Positions 50,882-61,400 of a DNA stretch of 64,000 bases are shown piece after piece. Below the pieces are notes generated by a model. The model was not told the DNA's origin. It saw only the letters and a list, made by a program, of their open reading frames with translations, and ran no database searches. A program made the position numbers and the translations under genes. This DNA comes from Parabacteroides hominis (lineage in GTDB: Bacteria; Bacteroidota; Bacteroidia; Bacteroidales; Tannerellaceae): assembly GCF_014287585.1 (NCBI RefSeq), contig NZ_JACOOJ010000012.1, positions 47,246 to 111,245 of the forward strand, in the 5' to 3' direction. Position 1 is the first letter of the stretch, and each line of letters opens with the position of its first letter.

Positions 50882-53749
50882 ATGAAGAAAAACAAACTTA
50901 CTTTCCTCGCGTCGTGCCTTGTCCTGTCAGGGACACTCTGCACGCAGGCGCAAAACAAAACGCCACAGGAAATCCGGATACCGGATACCTACAAATTAAC
51001 GAATAAGTCCATCTACCGGAACGGTTGGATAGACTTCAACAAGAACGGGAAAAAGGATGTATATGAAGATCCTGCGGCCCCGATCGACGCACGTATCGAA
51101 GACCTTCTCTCGCAAATGACCGTCGAAGAGAAGACCTGCCAGATGGTTACGCTCTACGGCTACAAGCGGGTGCTGAAAGACGACCTGCCGACGCCGGAGT
51201 GGAAAAACCAGCTCTGGAAAGACGGAATGGGAGCCATCGACGAACATCTGAACGGTTTCCAGCAATGGGGGCTTCCCCCTTCCGACAACCCGTATGTTTG
51301 GCCGGCTTCGCGCCACGCCTGGGCTTTGAACGAAGTGCAACGGTTCTTTATCGAAGAGACACGCCTCGGCATCCCGACCGATTTCACGAACGAAGGCATT
51401 CGCGGGGTGGAAAGCTACATCGCCACCAACTTCCCGACACAGTTGGGATTGGGACATACCTGGAACCGCGACCTCGTCCACAAAGTCGGGTATATCACCG
51501 GACGCGAAGGACGTCTCTTAGGATATACCAACGTCTATGCCCCGATCCTCGATGTCGGTCGCGACCAGCGTTGGGGACGCTATGAAGAGGTATATGGCGA
51601 AAGCCCGTATCTGGTAGCCGAGTTGGGCGTGGAAATGGCAAAAGGCATGCAGACCGATTACCAGGTGGCCGCTACTTCCAAACACTACATCGCCTACAGC
51701 AACAACAAAGGCGGACGTGAAGGGATGGCGCGCGTAGACCCGCAAATGTCACCACGCGAAGTCGAGATGATCCATGTATATCCCTGGAAACGGGTTATCA
51801 AGGAGGCCGGCATCCTTGGAGTCATGAGTTCGTACAACGATTACGACGGGTTCCCGATCCAGAGCAGCTATTACTGGCTGACGACACGTCTGCGCGGCGA
51901 ATTCGGTTTCCGCGGCTATGTGGTATCGGACAGCGACGCCGTCGAATATCTTTTCTCCAAGCACGGGACTGCCGCCGACATGAAAGAATCCGTGCTGCAA
52001 AGCGTATTGGCGGGATTGAACATACGTTGTACGTTCCGCTCACCGGATTCATACGTCTTGCCGCTTCGCGAACTGATCGCGGAAGGTGCTCTGCCGATGT
52101 CCACGATCGACGACCGCGTACGTGACATCCTGCGCGTCAAATTCCTCGTCGGATTGTTCGACCACCCGTATCAGATCGATCTGAAAGAAGCGGACAAAGA
52201 GGTGAACAGCGTCGAAAACCAGCAGGTTGCCTTGCAGGCTTCAAAAGAATCGCTCGTTCTGTTGAAGAACCAGGACGCCGTTCTTCCTTTAGACGTTAAC
52301 AGCGTTTCCAAGATCGCCGTATGCGGCCCGAATGCCAATGAAGAGGCATACGCTTTGACACACTACGGCCCGCTTGCCGTAGAGGTGACAACCGTATTGG
52401 AAGGTATTCAGAATAAGGTAAAACCGGGTACGGAAGTGCTCTTTACCAAAGGTTGCGACTTGGTAGACGCCAATTGGCCGGAATCGGAGCTGATCCGTTA
52501 CCCGCTGACAGGCGAAGAACAAAGTGAAATCGACAAAGCGGTCGAAAACGCAAAGAAAAGTGATGTAGCCGTTGTCGTACTGGGCGGCAGCAACCGCACC
52601 TGCGGGGAAAACAAATCGCGCTCCAGCCTCGAACTGCCGGGCCGCCAGCTCGACTTGCTGCAAGCTGTCGTAGCCACCGGAAAACCGGTCGTATTGGTGC
52701 TGATCAACGGACGTCCGTTGTCGATCAATTGGGCGGACAAATATGTTCCGGCCATCCTCGAAGCCTGGTATCCGGGTTCGCAAGGCGGTACGGCCATTGC
52801 AGACGCTCTGTTCGGCGACTATAACCCAGGTGGAAAGCTGACCGTTACCTTCCCGAAGACAGTCGGACAGATTCCGTTCAACTTCCCGACCAAACCGAAT
52901 GCACAGGTCGACGGCGGACGCAACAAAGGGTTGGACGGCAACATGTCCCGCGTGAACGGCCCGTTGTACCCGTTCGGCTACGGATTGAGTTATACGACTT
53001 TCGAATACTCGGACATTTCGATTCAGCCTGCTGTCGTGACGCAGGTTCAACCGGTCACCGTCCGTTGCAAGGTAACGAATACAGGCAAACGCGCCGGAGA
53101 TGAAGTGGTACAATTATATGTACGCGATGTTCTCAGCACCGTTACGACCTACGAAAAGAACCTCGTCGGCTTCGACCGTATCCATCTGAATCCGGGAGAA
53201 ACGAAAGAGCTTGCCTTCACGATCGAGCCGCGCGACCTGCAACTGCTGAACAGCGATAACCATTGGGTGGTAGAACCGGGAGATTTCAAGGTCATGGTCG
53301 GCGCCTCGTCCGAAGACATCCGCCTGAACGACCGTTTCACTGTAGTGGAATATGGTAAAGAGCCAACAAACGCATCGGCAGCTTCCCGGCAGCAGAAATC
53401 AGTTATTGCCAGCTCTTCTCAAGAGTCTGCCACGTTGGTATTGGATGGTAACCTGTCTACGGCCTGGAAAGCCAACAAAGGCGAATACATCACATTTGCA
53501 CTCGAAAACAACGCTTCGCCTAACAGCATCGCGATTGCCTGGAAAGAAAAAAGTAAAGATGCTAAATTTGAAATCCAACTCTCCGGTGGCGGAGGCCAGT
53601 TCCTGACCGTATATGAAGGAACAGTGGAGGCTACGAACGAACTGAAGAATTACCGGTTCAAAGGCACGACCGCCAGTGATATCCGTATCGTAATAACCTC
53701 CGGCAATGCAAGTATTTCGGAAGTAAAAATCAAGGAGCTTAAGAGTTGA
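50882..53749 (+). CDS. glycoside hydrolase family 3 with C-terminal F5/8-type domain
   Basis: This 955-residue exported enzyme (signal cleavage near TQAQNK, residue about 23) is a GH3 beta-glycosidase (beta-glucosidase or xylosidase type). The probable nucleophile Asp350 is in GYVVSDSDAVEYL. Further blocks are the GHTWNRDLV region, the second domain near CGPNANEEA, and VVVLGGSNRTCGENKSRSSL. A fibronectin III-like domain (about 700-800) is followed by a discoidin-like (F5/8 C) domain (about 830-955) that may bind sugar. It sits 3 bases after a regulator gene. The last codons overlap a dispersed repeat. Confidence 0.92.
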   Translation: MKKNKLTFLASCLVLSGTLCTQAQNKTPQEIRIPDTYKLTNKSIYRNGWIDFNKNGKKDVYEDPAAPIDARIEDLLSQMTVEEKTCQMVTLYGYKRVLKDDLPTPEWKNQLWKDGMGAIDEHLNGFQQWGLPPSDNPYVWPASRHAWALNEVQRFFIEETRLGIPTDFTNEGIRGVESYIATNFPTQLGLGHTWNRDLVHKVGYITGREGRLLGYTNVYAPILDVGRDQRWGRYEEVYGESPYLVAELGVEMAKGMQTDYQVAATSKHYIAYSNNKGGREGMARVDPQMSPREVEMIHVYPWKRVIKEAGILGVMSSYNDYDGFPIQSSYYWLTTRLRGEFGFRGYVVSDSDAVEYLFSKHGTAADMKESVLQSVLAGLNIRCTFRSPDSYVLPLRELIAEGALPMSTIDDRVRDILRVKFLVGLFDHPYQIDLKEADKEVNSVENQQVALQASKESLVLLKNQDAVLPLDVNSVSKIAVCGPNANEEAYALTHYGPLAVEVTTVLEGIQNKVKPGTEVLFTKGCDLVDANWPESELIRYPLTGEEQSEIDKAVENAKKSDVAVVVLGGSNRTCGENKSRSSLELPGRQLDLLQAVVATGKPVVLVLINGRPLSINWADKYVPAILEAWYPGSQGGTAIADALFGDYNPGGKLTVTFPKTVGQIPFNFPTKPNAQVDGGRNKGLDGNMSRVNGPLYPFGYGLSYTTFEYSDISIQPAVVTQVQPVTVRCKVTNTGKRAGDEVVQLYVRDVLSTVTTYEKNLVGFDRIHLNPGETKELAFTIEPRDLQLLNSDNHWVVEPGDFKVMVGASSEDIRLNDRFTVVEYGKEPTNASAASRQQKSVIASSSQESATLVLDGNLSTAWKANKGEYITFALENNASPNSIAIAWKEKSKDAKFEIQLSGGGGQFLTVYEGTVEATNELKNYRFKGTTASDIRIVITSGNASISEVKIKELKS

Positions 53750-53835
53750 AAGTTTATAGTTGAAAGTTTATAGTTGAAAGTTGAGAGTTGAAAGTTTATA
53801 TTTCCCCTTAACTTTCAACTCTCAACTTTCAACTA
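53744..53835. repeat. GTTGAAAGTTTATA repeats and inverted copy between convergent genes
   Basis: Three GTTGAAAGTTTATA-type units and a GTTGAGAGTTGAAAG unit are opposed by ACTTTCAACTCTCAACTTTC, making a long hairpin between the GH3 and CBM9-like genes. Confidence 0.8.
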
Positions 53836-54471
53836 TAAATAGATTTCCCCGAAGAACTCCGGACAATGGAAGTTTGGAGAAGGAAGGCCGATCGGGTTCC
53901 AACTGACAAAATGCGGAAATTCCGTATCGTCCGCACATTTATAGAAATTACCCATTATCTTTTCCGGCAGGTTGTCAGGATCGAGGCCCATCAAGCGGAA
54001 AGGAATGGCAACCACCAATTCCCAGCTATAGACACCCAGTTTCTCAGGAAAAGCAGTATGCGGCAAACTCGAAAAACGACGTATGGAAGCGTATTCTTCA
54101 GCTGTCAGCGATTTCTTCGAATCACGCGATTCACGGTAGGAGGCATCACATGTCCCGATACAATTAAACTCGAAATTGTAGTAATTGGGATCATCCAGCC
54201 GCTTCATAAAAAACTCCACGCAACTATCCTGATAGACAGGCGAACCATCCGCTTCATAAAGCGCTTTCAGGGAGTTTCCTTTTACAAAATAACGGATATA
54301 CAAATTACACTTCGATCTTGCAATATCGAATGCCACGATCGGTTTATAGGGATATTCCTCCCAGTTAATCACATCGATCGACTCTCGCTGGGCTTTTTCC
54401 ATCAAAAAGCCTACGGACGACAGGTCCAGTACATCCAGCGTTTCCAAATAAGGGACTTTCAGTTTCTTCAT
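53833..54471 (-). CDS. CBM9-like (DOMON-type) carbohydrate-binding protein
   Basis: This 212-residue protein matches the carbohydrate-binding family 9-like group. Key blocks are INWEEYPYKPIVAFDIARSK near residue 35, YEADGSPVYQDSCVEFFMK near 70, a cysteine-containing core FEFNCIGTCDASYRESRDSK near 98, and SWNPIGLPSPNFHCPEFFGE near the end. There is no signal peptide, so it may be cytoplasmic or anchored otherwise. It lies 1 base downstream of the LysE gene and near a GH3 gene. Confidence 0.8.
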   Translation of the reverse strand: MKKLKVPYLETLDVLDLSSVGFLMEKAQRESIDVINWEEYPYKPIVAFDIARSKCNLYIRYFVKGNSLKALYEADGSPVYQDSCVEFFMKRLDDPNYYNFEFNCIGTCDASYRESRDSKKSLTAEEYASIRRFSSLPHTAFPEKLGVYSWELVVAIPFRLMGLDPDNLPEKIMGNFYKCADDTEFPHFVSWNPIGLPSPNFHCPEFFGEIYL

Positions 54472-54472
54472 T

Positions 54473-55132
54473 TCAATTATAGATTTGGAGTAATGGCAAA
54501 TGCAAATAAGAAGTCAGCAATACGGATAAAGCTCCGATGATCGCCAAGACAATAATGACCGATCCCACAATCCTATTCAACAACCATATACCTCGCACGT
54601 TAAACCATTTCTTCAATTTAGCCACTATATAAGTGATTCCGAACCACCAGAGGACAGCTCCCACCCCGATAAAAGCAATGCCTCCCAACAACATCCAGAC
54701 AGAATGTTCCGGCAGGACAAAGCCAAAGCGGGCAAACAAACCGATATATAGCAAGACAATTAAAACGTTGCTAAAGGTAAGAAGAAAAGCTGTAATAAAA
54801 TCCTGGGTGAAGGATAACTTTTTCTCCCGCCGTTTTTTCAGATTCCGGACAGGGTTGGATTGGAATATATAATAGCCGAAAATACCTAATACGATACTGC
54901 CGATCAATTGCAAGGGAGCCTGGTTCGCCTCCACAAAATTCACCACGACCCCCATCCCCAGACAGGTCAGCGCAGCATAAATCACATCCGACAGGGCAGC
55001 CCCCAATCCGGTGACAAATCCGTGCCAGCGTCCTTTGTTCAGCGTTCGTTGTATGCACAGCATACCGATCGGACCCATCGGGGCGGAAACCAGTACGCCA
55101 ATTACAATTCCTTTACTTATCAATCCCAGCAT
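54473..55132 (-). CDS. LysE family amino-acid or metabolite exporter
   Basis: This 219-residue membrane protein has about six helices and the family start GIVIGVLVSAPMGPIGMLCI. I prefer the ATG at 55132, because the -7 box at 55162-55169 would leave almost no leader for the one at 55153. LysE/RhtB proteins export basic or hydroxylated amino acids; the substrate here is unknown. The CBM9-like gene follows at once, so they are cotranscribed. Confidence 0.85.
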   Translation of the reverse strand: MLGLISKGIVIGVLVSAPMGPIGMLCIQRTLNKGRWHGFVTGLGAALSDVIYAALTCLGMGVVVNFVEANQAPLQLIGSIVLGIFGYYIFQSNPVRNLKKRREKKLSFTQDFITAFLLTFSNVLIVLLYIGLFARFGFVLPEHSVWMLLGGIAFIGVGAVLWWFGITYIVAKLKKWFNVRGIWLLNRIVGSVIIVLAIIGALSVLLTSYLHLPLLQIYN

Positions 55133-55161
55133 TATCCTTCTATTTTCTGCCAAATGATTTG

Positions 55162-55209
55162 CAAAGATAACGCAAACCGAGAGCAGAATAAAATGAACCT
55201 GTTCATTTT
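55162..55209 (-). promoter_or_regulatory. LysE promoter with a perfect 20-bp palindrome
   Basis: On the minus strand, TATCTTTG (55162-55169) with a TTTA-like -33 that overlaps the palindrome AAAATGAACC/TGTTCATTTT core (55190-55209). The overlap suggests a repressor site. Confidence 0.6.
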
Positions 55210-55213
55210 AACT

Positions 55214-55260
55214 AAAAAAACGCCTGCAGGAATGTTTTTTAGATTACCTACAGGCGTTTT
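55214..55260 (-). terminator. sulfatase terminator
   Basis: AAAACGCCTG pairs with CAGGCGTTTT across an AT-rich loop, followed by T residues on the minus strand. Confidence 0.8.
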
Positions 55261-55279
55261 CACACTTTATGAAAAAAGA

Positions 55280-56818
55280 CTATTTAGCCTTTTCTTTTTC
55301 CAATATTGCTTTCAATTTTGCAACGATTTCAGGATGTTCGGCAGCTAAATTTTTCTTTTCGCCAATATCCTGTTTCAAGTTGTAAAGTTGTTCTTCCTTG
55401 CTGTTGCCCAATTCGATATTAGTCAATTTCTGGTAGGCAGCGCCATTGCTCGGAGCAATATACTTCCATTCACCATCGGAAACAGAGAGAGAACCGGCGA
55501 CTTCGACCACATAGTCGCGCCCTTTCAGGTCTTTGCCCAGGAAAGCATCCAGATGATCCTGGCTGTCAGGGCCGGCTCCCGCTTCAAGCGTCTTACCCAT
55601 CAGGCTTGCCATGGAAGCATAGAGATCCACTTGCGAAACCAATGCATCGGAAACGCCCGGCTTCACCTGTGCCGGCCAGCTCACGATCATCGGAATACGC
55701 GTTCCGGCTTCGAAGATGCTATATTTGCCGCCACGGAAGGGTCCCCAGGGTTTATGGTCGCCTAAAAGTTCGACGGCACGGTCTGCATAACCATCGTCTA
55801 CGACAGGGCCGTTGTCGCTACTCAAAACAATCAGCGTGTTTTCAGCAATGCCTGCCTTTTCGAGTGCAGCCATCACTTCGCCGACTGTCCAGTCGAATTG
55901 CAGCAAAGCATCGCCACGAGGTCCCATGCCGCTTTTGCCTACGAAGCGGGGATGTGGCCAGCGGGGAACGTGCGCATCGTTAGTTCCGACATACAGGAAG
56001 AACGGTTCGTCCTTATGGTTTTCGATAAACTGGACAGCTTTGCAAGTGATGCTGTCCGCAATGTTCTCGTCTTCCCACAAAGCCTGCTTGCCGCCTTTCA
56101 TATACCCGATACGGGAAATACCGTTTACGATCGCCATGTCATGCCCGTGGTTCGGGCTCGGTTTGAGCTTCGTCAGCAGTTCCGGATGGTCTTTTCCCAA
56201 CGGTTCGCCGGGAAACGGCTCCTTGTAGCTGACGGCAATCGGATCGTTCGGATCGAGGTTGACGATCCGCTGGTTCTCTACGAAAACGCAGGGGACACGG
56301 TCGGCGGTAGCCGCCATCAGGTAGGAATAATCGAAACCGATATCCTTCGGTCCGGGAGTGATAAAGCCGTTCCAGTCCTGCGTGCCGGTCTTGTCGCCCA
56401 ATCCCAAATGCCACTTCCCGATCGCACCGGTCGTATAGCCGCATTCGCGGAACATATCGGCGACGGTCGGCTGTTCGGGACGGATCACCATTCCGGCATC
56501 GCCGGCAGCAATTCCCGTATCATTCCGTCGCCAGGCATAATGCCCGGTAAAGAGGGAATAGCGCGACGGCGTACTGGTAGCCGCCACCGCATGCGCATCC
56601 GTAAAACGGACGCCCTGTGCCGCAAGCTTTTCCACATTCGGCGTATGAATCGTTTTCGATCCGTTACAACTCAGGTCGCCATAACCGATATCATCGGCTA
56701 TCAGGAAAATAACGTTCGGCTTCTGTTGCTGCGTTACTTTCTCTTCCGTTTTTTGTTTGTTTCCGGAACAGGAGGCCAGCAAGGTGGCTCCTATTCCTAA
56801 TACGATTGTTGATTTCAT
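55280..56818 (-). CDS. family S1 sulfatase, serine type
   Basis: This 512-residue lipoprotein (lipobox Cys17, LASC) has the sulfatase fold. Metal ligands are Asp42-Asp43 in LIADDIGYGDLS. The catalytic motif is Ser82-Thr-Pro-Ser-Arg, so Ser82 would be converted to formylglycine by an anaerobic sulfatase-maturing enzyme. Further ligands are in GKWHLG and LSSDNGPV. It is the last gene of the susC-susD-sulfatase locus, which points to a sulfated glycan such as mucin or a glycosaminoglycan. The exact subfamily is not known. Confidence 0.92.
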   Translation of the reverse strand: MKSTIVLGIGATLLASCSGNKQKTEEKVTQQQKPNVIFLIADDIGYGDLSCNGSKTIHTPNVEKLAAQGVRFTDAHAVAATSTPSRYSLFTGHYAWRRNDTGIAAGDAGMVIRPEQPTVADMFRECGYTTGAIGKWHLGLGDKTGTQDWNGFITPGPKDIGFDYSYLMAATADRVPCVFVENQRIVNLDPNDPIAVSYKEPFPGEPLGKDHPELLTKLKPSPNHGHDMAIVNGISRIGYMKGGKQALWEDENIADSITCKAVQFIENHKDEPFFLYVGTNDAHVPRWPHPRFVGKSGMGPRGDALLQFDWTVGEVMAALEKAGIAENTLIVLSSDNGPVVDDGYADRAVELLGDHKPWGPFRGGKYSIFEAGTRIPMIVSWPAQVKPGVSDALVSQVDLYASMASLMGKTLEAGAGPDSQDHLDAFLGKDLKGRDYVVEVAGSLSVSDGEWKYIAPSNGAAYQKLTNIELGNSKEEQLYNLKQDIGEKKNLAAEHPEIVAKLKAILEKEKAK

Positions 56819-56856
56819 GATAATAATTTATTTATATCGCTTCACATGACTGCACC

Positions 56857-58482
56857 TTATCGCAAATTCGGATTGATATCCTGTTCGGATTGCGGGATCG
56901 GCCACTTATAGTCCTGATCCTGGCGGAAAGCGCGGCTGTTCACCCACCATCTGCCGTATTTGTCCGGTTCACCGTCCGGCTTAATGCTCGTACGCTTCGA
57001 ACCGGGGAAAGGAGCACCGTAAATATCGCCATTTAATGCTTCATGTGCAATACCCCAACGAAGCAAGTCCCAATAGCGGATACCTTCCATCGCCAGTTCG
57101 ACGCGGCGTTCGTTCCGAAGAATAGGGCGCAGCTTCCCGGCATTCACTTCCGTGATTGCGGGCATCTGTACAGATGCCCGACCTCTTACCTTATTGATTG
57201 TTTCATCCAGTAAAGCCTGGGTAATTCCCTCGCCGGCTTCGAGTTTGGCTTCCAGGTAGCTAAGCAGCACTTCGGCATAACGGATAACAGGCACGTTTCC
57301 TCCGTAACTGTTCAGGTCACCGGAGAAAGTCTCGTCGAAATACTTGCGCATCATCAAGCCGGTCTGTGTAGTCTGTCCGCCCATCACCTTATCCGGGCTT
57401 TGAGAATCCGGATGGCAATCATAAGTGGAACCTTTAAAAACAGAACCGTTATAATAAATGGTATAATCCAGACGCGGATCTCTGTTTTCGCCTAAGTTAT
57501 TCGGGTTGTACTGCGGACTGTCATAGCTGAACGGCGTGCCGTCTCTGAACTGGTAGGCTTCAAACAAACCGGCAGCAACGTTAATCAGACACCAGCCCCC
57601 GTCTTTCACCGGGAAAGCATGCTGCGGCAGTGCATTTCCGGCCTGATCTTGCAAATACTGCATAGAAAAGATATTTTCACTGCTGTTCTCGTTGCCTGGC
57701 AGGAAAAGGGAGGCATAATCAGGATCGATCGCATTGTCGCCCAAATCGATGATCTCTTTATAAGCGGCGGCGGCTTCGCTATATTTCTTGGCGGCCAGCA
57801 ATGTACGTCCCAGGAATGCGAGAGAAGCCTGTTTGCAGGCACGTCCCGTTTCGGAGGCTTTCAAATCTTTGAAACGGGGCAGACCGGTAGCCGCTTCGGT
57901 GAATTCCTTAATGATAAAGTCCGTTATTTCTTCCTTCGTATTCTTCTTTACCGTGTTTGCCTCGTCCTTGGTCAGCACTTTCGTTACCAACGGCACGTCC
58001 TGGAAGAACTGGGACAGATAAAAATACTGGGCTGCACGTATGAAACGGGCCTCTGCCGTGAAACGAGCCACGACAGCCGGATCGCTCAGATGGCTGATAC
58101 CTTCCAGAAAACGGTTGCAACGGGCGATCTTGGCATACGAATTGTCCCAATATGCTTTTGTGTAGGCATTATTCGACAATAACGCCCCGTTTGACATTTT
58201 ATGGAAATTGGAATTCGTCCCGCGGCGGTCATAAGCATTGTCCGTCGGAAACTCCATAAAGATCAGACCTCCATACGACCACCAGTCCGTCGGTGTATAT
58301 TCAGGCGAGTTAAACAAGATGTTTCCTTTATAAACGCCGGTCAAAGCCAACTCTGCATTATCTTCGCTGGTCCAGAAATCATCTTCAGCGAACTGATCCA
58401 GCGGAGTGCGGTCCAGATCACACGATACGAAAGTAGCTGTTGCTGCCAGCAAAGTGAAAATAAAATATTTGATTCGTTTCAT
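56857..58482 (-). CDS. SusD/RagB-like glycan-binding lipoprotein
   Basis: This 541-residue surface lipoprotein (lipobox Cys21, FVSC) matches the SusD/RagB family. It has the N-terminal LDRTPLDQFAEDDFWTSEDN block, TPR-like helices (ARFIRAAQYFYLSQFF, LAFLGRTLLAAKKYSEAAAAYK) and the C-terminal LRNERRVELAMEGIRYWDLLRWG motif. It caps the SusC transporter and binds the glycan. It lies 6 bases after susC in the same operon. Confidence 0.95.
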   Translation of the reverse strand: MKRIKYFIFTLLAATATFVSCDLDRTPLDQFAEDDFWTSEDNAELALTGVYKGNILFNSPEYTPTDWWSYGGLIFMEFPTDNAYDRRGTNSNFHKMSNGALLSNNAYTKAYWDNSYAKIARCNRFLEGISHLSDPAVVARFTAEARFIRAAQYFYLSQFFQDVPLVTKVLTKDEANTVKKNTKEEITDFIIKEFTEAATGLPRFKDLKASETGRACKQASLAFLGRTLLAAKKYSEAAAAYKEIIDLGDNAIDPDYASLFLPGNENSSENIFSMQYLQDQAGNALPQHAFPVKDGGWCLINVAAGLFEAYQFRDGTPFSYDSPQYNPNNLGENRDPRLDYTIYYNGSVFKGSTYDCHPDSQSPDKVMGGQTTQTGLMMRKYFDETFSGDLNSYGGNVPVIRYAEVLLSYLEAKLEAGEGITQALLDETINKVRGRASVQMPAITEVNAGKLRPILRNERRVELAMEGIRYWDLLRWGIAHEALNGDIYGAPFPGSKRTSIKPDGEPDKYGRWWVNSRAFRQDQDYKWPIPQSEQDINPNLR

Positions 58483-58488
58483 GACTTT

Positions 58489-61400
58489 TTAAAATTTAAA
58501 GTTTACACCAATTGTATAAGTCGCCAAAATCGGATAATAGTTTCCGGAAGTATTGATTTCCGGGTCCCATCCTGGTTTATACTTATTCCAGCAAAGAGGA
58601 TTCTCGGCCTGCACATACACACGCAGATTGCTTATCTTCGCTGCTTGCAACATCTTTTTCGGGAAAGAATAGCCTAATTGGATATTTTTCAGACGGATAT
58701 AAGAAGCATCCTGTGTCCAGAAATCGGAAGTTTCGATATTCGGAGTGATCGAATTGCTCAGGTCTTCCAGTCTCGGATAAGCCGGGTAGCGGGTCGGGTT
58801 AGCCGGATCGAAACGTCCTTCGGCCTGCCATTTCTGGATATTACCGTCACCTCTGAATGCCCAACCGGCAAAGCCGTCCAGCATACCGGTCACACCGGCA
58901 ATACCCTGCAACAGGACAGACAAGTCCACGCCTTTATACTCCACGCCCAAATTCAGGCCGAACGTAAACTTCGGAATCCGGGAACCGAGATATACACGGT
59001 CGTAGTTCGGATCGATCTTGCCGTCGGGCACACCGTCCGGTCCGCTGATATCCTTGTAGCGGATATCTCCGGGACGGGCATTGGGAGTCACCTTGCTTTG
59101 GTCGTGCCAAGCCTTGATGTCATTTTCATCGAGGAAGACGCCGTCCGACACGTAACCGTAATACATATTGATCGGATAACCGACAAACAGATCGCTACCG
59201 TTTCCGACCATGCCGTTCAACTGTTCGACATTGCCGACGCCCAAAGTCGTCAGTTTGTTCTTGATGATAGACAGGTTCGCATTGACATTATAAGAGACAT
59301 CGCCGATCGTATTCCGGTGTCCGACTTCGAATTCCCAACCGAAGTTTTTCAACTTTCCGGTGTTCATTTCCGAAATCTTCTGTCCAAGGATCGTAGAGAC
59401 ACTTCCGCTCGGCTTATACAGGATGTCATACGTGCGGCGGTTGAAGTAAGAAGCGTTCACACTCAGCAGGCCGTTCCACAAAACAGCTTCCAGACCGCCA
59501 TCGATCGTTTCCGTTTCTTCCCATTTGATCGTCGGGTCTACCGCAGTCGTAACGGCTGCCCCCTGCATATAAGTATCTCCGAAAGGATAGTTCTGTCCCA
59601 ATTCATATACGGACTGGTACGGATAGTTACCGATATTCTGGTTACCCAGGCGTCCCCATGATGCTTTCAGTTTCAGGTTGGAGATAAAGCCCAGCGATTC
59701 GTTTTCCTTGAAGAAGTTTTCTTCCGAAAGTCTCCAACCGGCTGCAACAGACGGGAAGAAACCGAACTTCTTATTTTTCGGGAAACGGGAAGAACCGTCA
59801 TAACGCACTGTCGATTCAAACAGGTAGCGTTCGTTAAAATTATAACGAAGACGTCCGAAACCGGACTGGATAGCCCAGGCATTACCCGAACCGGTAGCCT
59901 TCTGGTTATCCGGCGAACCGGCGTTGATATAAGGCAGGTCGTTACCGGGGAATTTGTCGCGTGAACCCTGTATGTAGCGGTAATCTTCCTGTTCCCAGGA
60001 GTAACCGGCCAGGATTCCGAAAGAGTGTCCGCCAAACTTCTTATTGTATTCCGCCGTTGCCTGGAAAGTCTTATAGATCGTCTTCCCCATTTTATGTATC
60101 AGCTCGGAAGGTCCCAACACGCGGTCGCCGGACAGCTTCATCGTAGAACGGTACGTACGCTCTTCGCCGTTGGTATAGGTGTAAGCTCCGATGGCAGACA
60201 ATTGCAAGTCCTTGATCGGGTTATAGTCCAAGCGGACATTCGCATTCAACGAAAATTCAGGATTTTCATAGAAAGAATCGCTCTTGATCCATCCGGCAGG
60301 CGTCCCGTGCAATTCACGTCCCGCGCCGAACGTCCCGTCAGACAAAACAGTCGGTGTCAGTCCGGGGAAACGCAACGCTTTCTGAATCAAAACCAACATA
60401 TTATCGGCATCATCCCCACCCGGAGCCATCGGTTCCTTGCGGTTGCCGTAAACACCGGACAAGCGGCTGGTCAGTTTCAGCCCCGGCAGAATTTCGTTGA
60501 TCAGGTTGACGCGGGCATTGTAACGTTGATAGTCGTTCTTTTCGACAATACCGTTCTGTTTCAGATAACCGAAAGATACCATATAGCGGTTCTGCGCATT
60601 CCCGCCGTTCACCGTCACGTCATGTCCGGTCTGCAAGCCTTTGCGCGAGAACACTTCGTCCAGATAGCGGGCATTGGCATAATGATCCGGATCGCTTCCG
60701 TCCTTGAACTTCCGTATTTCATCCTGCGTATAGGCTTCACGGCCTACCGCTTCGTTATAGAGAGTCGCATACTGCCACGTATCGGCAAATTCCGGCAAAG
60801 CCGTCGGCGTATTGAAACCGACATATCCGTTGTAACCCACCGATACCTTGCCTTCCTTACCCGTCTTGGTGGTCACCAGGATGACGCCGTTTGCAGCGCG
60901 TGACCCGTAGATAGCAGCCGTAGAAGCATCCTTTAATACGGAGATGGATTCCACATCTTCCGAACTGACATCGTTCAGCTTGCCGGGAATACCGTCGATC
61001 AGCACCAAGGCATCCGACTTGGTAGCCGCCTTGTCGTCGTTCGAGTTGGTAAACGTGCCGACCCCGCGTACACGGATCTCGCCGCCGCTATTGCCCGGAC
61101 GTCCCGAACGCTGGATTACGGTCACACCCGCCATCTGTCCGGTCAGTGCATTCGACAACTGCGGAGTCGAACGGTTTTCGAGTTTCTCGCTACCGATCTG
61201 GGCGATCGAACCGATCACGTTCACCTTCTTTTCCGTACCGTAGCCGACAACGACCACTTCTTCCAGCGCCTGCGAATCTTCGGCCAACTGGATAGCATAG
61301 TCTGTCTTATCGCCTACCGTCAGTTCCTTTGTGATGTAGCCGATATAGGAAATCTGCAATCTGGCTCCTTTCGGGGCATCGAGCGAGAAATGACCGTTCA

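Noticed and set aside
60025..60903. Plus-strand open frame of 292 codons
   Set aside because: It is antisense within susC and has no domain or ribosome-binding context.
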